This document shows positions 6,774-8,305 of a stretch of DNA of 8,305 nucleotides, piece by piece. Within the stretch, counting starts at the first letter, position 1; the number at the start of each line of letters is the position of its first letter. The position numbers and the translations under genes were made by a program. The notes under the pieces were generated by a model. The model had not been told where the DNA came from. It did no database searches and worked only from the letters and a program-made list of their open reading frames with translations. This stretch comes from Desulfobacteraceae bacterium (GTDB lineage: Bacteria > Desulfobacterota > Desulfobacteria > Desulfobacterales > Desulfobacteraceae): assembly GCA_030638935.1 (NCBI GenBank), contig DAOWDR010000028.1:1-8305 (forward strand), in the 5' to 3' direction.

Positions 6774-7808
6774 TTACTTTTTGTAATGGGCTGCAAGCAC
6801 AACCGGGCTTGCAACGAAAATGGATGAATAGGTACCGATAACTACACCGATAATCATGGCAAATGCAAAATTATGAATGATCTCGCCGCCAAGAAAAAAG
6901 AGTGCGAAAAGAACAATAAGAGTGGTCATGGAAGTCAAAATCGTCCGTGACAAGGTTTCATTGATACTTTTGTTGAACAATTGCGGTAATGCCTCTTTGG
7001 ATTCAGCTCCTTTTACATTTTCCCTGATTCTGTCAAATACAATAATAGTATCATTCAGGGAATACCCGATAATAGTCAATAAAGCAGCAATAATCGGAAG
7101 GGAAAAATCCAGGTTCAAAAGAGAAAAAATCCCCACAGTTATGAAAACATCATGGATCAGGGCCACAATGGCGCCCATGGCATACTGAAGCTTCAGGGTC
7201 CAGTATAGGGCCAGTGTTATCACCAATGCCGCAGCAATTAAAAAGGTCATGCTCACGTTAAAGACAGACAAAAAATATACCGCTGTCATCAATGCACCGG
7301 CCGTGACACCGGAAAGCATCCATTTAAGCTCAAAGCGTCCTGAAATATAAATGGTGATAAAAAGCAGGGAGTAAAAAATGGCCAGAAGCGCTTTATTTTT
7401 CAGGTCTTCACCCACCTGGGGGCCAACCATTTCAACCCGGCGTATCTCCGGTACAATTCCTGTTGATTTTTTAATACCAGCGGAAATAAGTTCTGCAAGA
7501 TTGCTTTCCATTGTTTCGGAACTGGAGGTACGGATGAGGTATTCATTATCCTCAACCTGGCCGAAATCCTGAACCGATGTGTCCTTGAGTCCAAGATCAG
7601 CCAATCCGTTCCGAACATCGTTAATGGCCACATGTTGTGAAAATTTCACCTGGACAAGAGTCCCGCCGATAAAATCAATCCCGTAATTGGGTCCCTTGTG
7701 GATAATAAGAGACCCTATACTGACAATGATAAGTATCAAGGAAAAAGCAAATCCTATTTTTTGTTTTCCTAGAAAGTCTATGTTTGTATCAGACTTGATA
7801 ATTTGCAT
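6774..7808 (-). CDS. secF: Protein translocase subunit SecF, long form with two extra hydrophobic segments
   Basis: SecF pairs with SecD in the inner membrane and uses the proton gradient to pull proteins out of the SecYEG channel on the periplasmic side. The protein has 344 residues, whereas many SecF proteins are near 300-325. TM1 is about 17-36, followed by a periplasmic domain (37-136) with NYGIDFIGGT at 41-50 and VEMVGPQVG at 125-133. TM2 is about 139-157 and ends in SGRFE. In E. coli the next helix (AGAVIALLHD) follows almost directly, but here about 46 residues with two hydrophobic segments (164-183 and 187-205) come first. The standard core then resumes: GAIVALIHD at 212-220, IIGYSLNDTIIVFDRIREN at 246-264 (D253 aligns with the SecD membrane Asp by pseudo-symmetry), and TM5 and TM6 near 289-307 and 311-338. 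AAAGGA overlaps the secD stop and lies about ten bases before the ATG. Confidence 0.97.
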   Translation of the reverse strand: MQIIKSDTNIDFLGKQKIGFAFSLILIIVSIGSLIIHKGPNYGIDFIGGTLVQVKFSQHVAINDVRNGLADLGLKDTSVQDFGQVEDNEYLIRTSSSETMESNLAELISAGIKKSTGIVPEIRRVEMVGPQVGEDLKNKALLAIFYSLLFITIYISGRFELKWMLSGVTAGALMTAVYFLSVFNVSMTFLIAAALVITLALYWTLKLQYAMGAIVALIHDVFITVGIFSLLNLDFSLPIIAALLTIIGYSLNDTIIVFDRIRENVKGAESKEALPQLFNKSINETLSRTILTSMTTLIVLFALFFLGGEIIHNFAFAMIIGVVIGTYSSIFVASPVVLAAHYKK

Positions 7809-7823
7809 TATTTTAAATTTCCT

Positions 7824-8305
7824 TTATATACTGAGTGTTGATGTCTTTTTATTGCGCAATAACAAATCAAAAATACTTTTTGAAAGAACCAGGGCCGTGA
7901 AAAGACTGGCAAGAATACCAAGGCCCAGTGTAACGGCAAATCCCTTGATGGGACCTGTGCCGAACTGGAACAGGACAATGGCGGCAATCAATGTGGTCAC
8001 ATTGGCATCCATAATGGTCAGGGTAGCTCTCTCGAATCCAGCATGGACTGCAGCAAGAGCTGTTTTTCCCGAGCGAAGTTCCTCTCTGATCCTTTCATAA
8101 ATAATTACATTTGCATCAACAGCCATACCAATGGTGAGAATAATACCTGCTATTCCGGGCAGGGTGAGGGTGGCGCCGAATGCAGCAAGCCCCCCACCGA
8201 TAAGAATAATATTCACAACCAGGGCAAGATTGGCAATAAGGCCTGATCCCTTGTAGTAAACCATCATGAACAATAAGATAAGAAAACCGCCTGCCATCAT
8301 GGACA
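7824..8305 (-). CDS. secD: Protein translocase subunit SecD, C-terminal part only
   Basis: About 159 C-terminal residues are visible; the start lies beyond the right edge, so the periplasmic P1 head domain and first helix are not in the window. The fragment is almost entirely membrane: several hydrophobic helices around a motif with FGATLTLPGIAGIILTIGMA, then VDANVIIYERIREEL, the hallmark SecD segment whose Asp is needed for proton-driven export. Next come GFERATLTIMDANVTTLIAA and a last helix pair (GFAVTLGLGILASLFTALVL) before a short basic tail (LRNKKTSTLSI). The protein should sit in the inner membrane in a complex with SecF, whose gene starts 15 bases downstream. YajC, often encoded just before secD, would be outside the window. 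Confidence 0.97.
   Translation of the reverse strand, partial: SMMAGGFLILLFMMVYYKGSGLIANLALVVNIILIGGGLAAFGATLTLPGIAGIILTIGMAVDANVIIYERIREELRSGKTALAAVHAGFERATLTIMDANVTTLIAAIVLFQFGTGPIKGFAVTLGLGILASLFTALVLSKSIFDLLLRNKKTSTLSI

Noticed and set aside
7687..8100. A 137-codon plus-strand frame across the secD-secF junction
   Set aside because: It is antisense to two well-conserved genes, and its composition mirrors membrane-helix codons read backwards.
1..8305. Search for tRNA, rRNA, CRISPR repeats, insertion-sequence ends, attachment sites and riboswitches
   Set aside because: Nearly every base is within recognised housekeeping genes, gaps are 2-20 bases, and no repeated spacers, inverted terminal repeats or cloverleaf patterns were seen by eye.

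Overview
The window reads as an ordinary, gene-dense chromosomal segment of a Gram-negative bacterium. It is most likely from the Desulfobacterota (Desulfobacterales-like, sulfate-reducer relatives). I base this on the protein flavour of EF-P, SecD/SecF and TopA, an outer-membrane-type lipoprotein, moderate base composition with many A/T runs, and a dprA-topA arrangement. The taxonomic call is recognition by eye, not a search. I see no tRNA, rRNA, insertion sequence, CRISPR array or prophage gene. No gap between genes is longer than 20 bases.

Plus strand, left end: the 3' part of efp (elongation factor P, start lies before the window) overlaps by 8 bases the start of a 688-residue soluble hybrid histidine kinase. 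The kinase order is receiver, HisKA, HATPase, degenerate receiver, receiver. The overlap implies translational coupling of a translation factor with a signalling protein.

Minus strand, the rest: reading right to left, five genes lie head to tail with gaps of 15, 14, 12 and 2 bases: secD (5' part outside the window), secF, a CpoB/YbgF-like coiled-coil/TPR lipoprotein, dprA and topA. They look like one operon that combines protein export (SecDF), envelope maintenance (CpoB-like), uptake or recombination of single-stranded DNA (DprA) and relief of negative supercoiling (topoisomerase I). topA starts with TTG behind a strong Shine-Dalgarno sequence and converges on the kinase gene with only 20 bases between the stop codons.

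No undescribed system is evident. The best leads are a SecF with an extra helical hairpin that looks like a degenerate internal copy of its own TM3-TM4 hairpin, an EF-P whose modification loop has Gln where Pro is usual, a kinase with a receiver-like domain lacking its acidic pair, and a lipid-anchored CpoB-like protein placed next to secDF instead of tol-pal.
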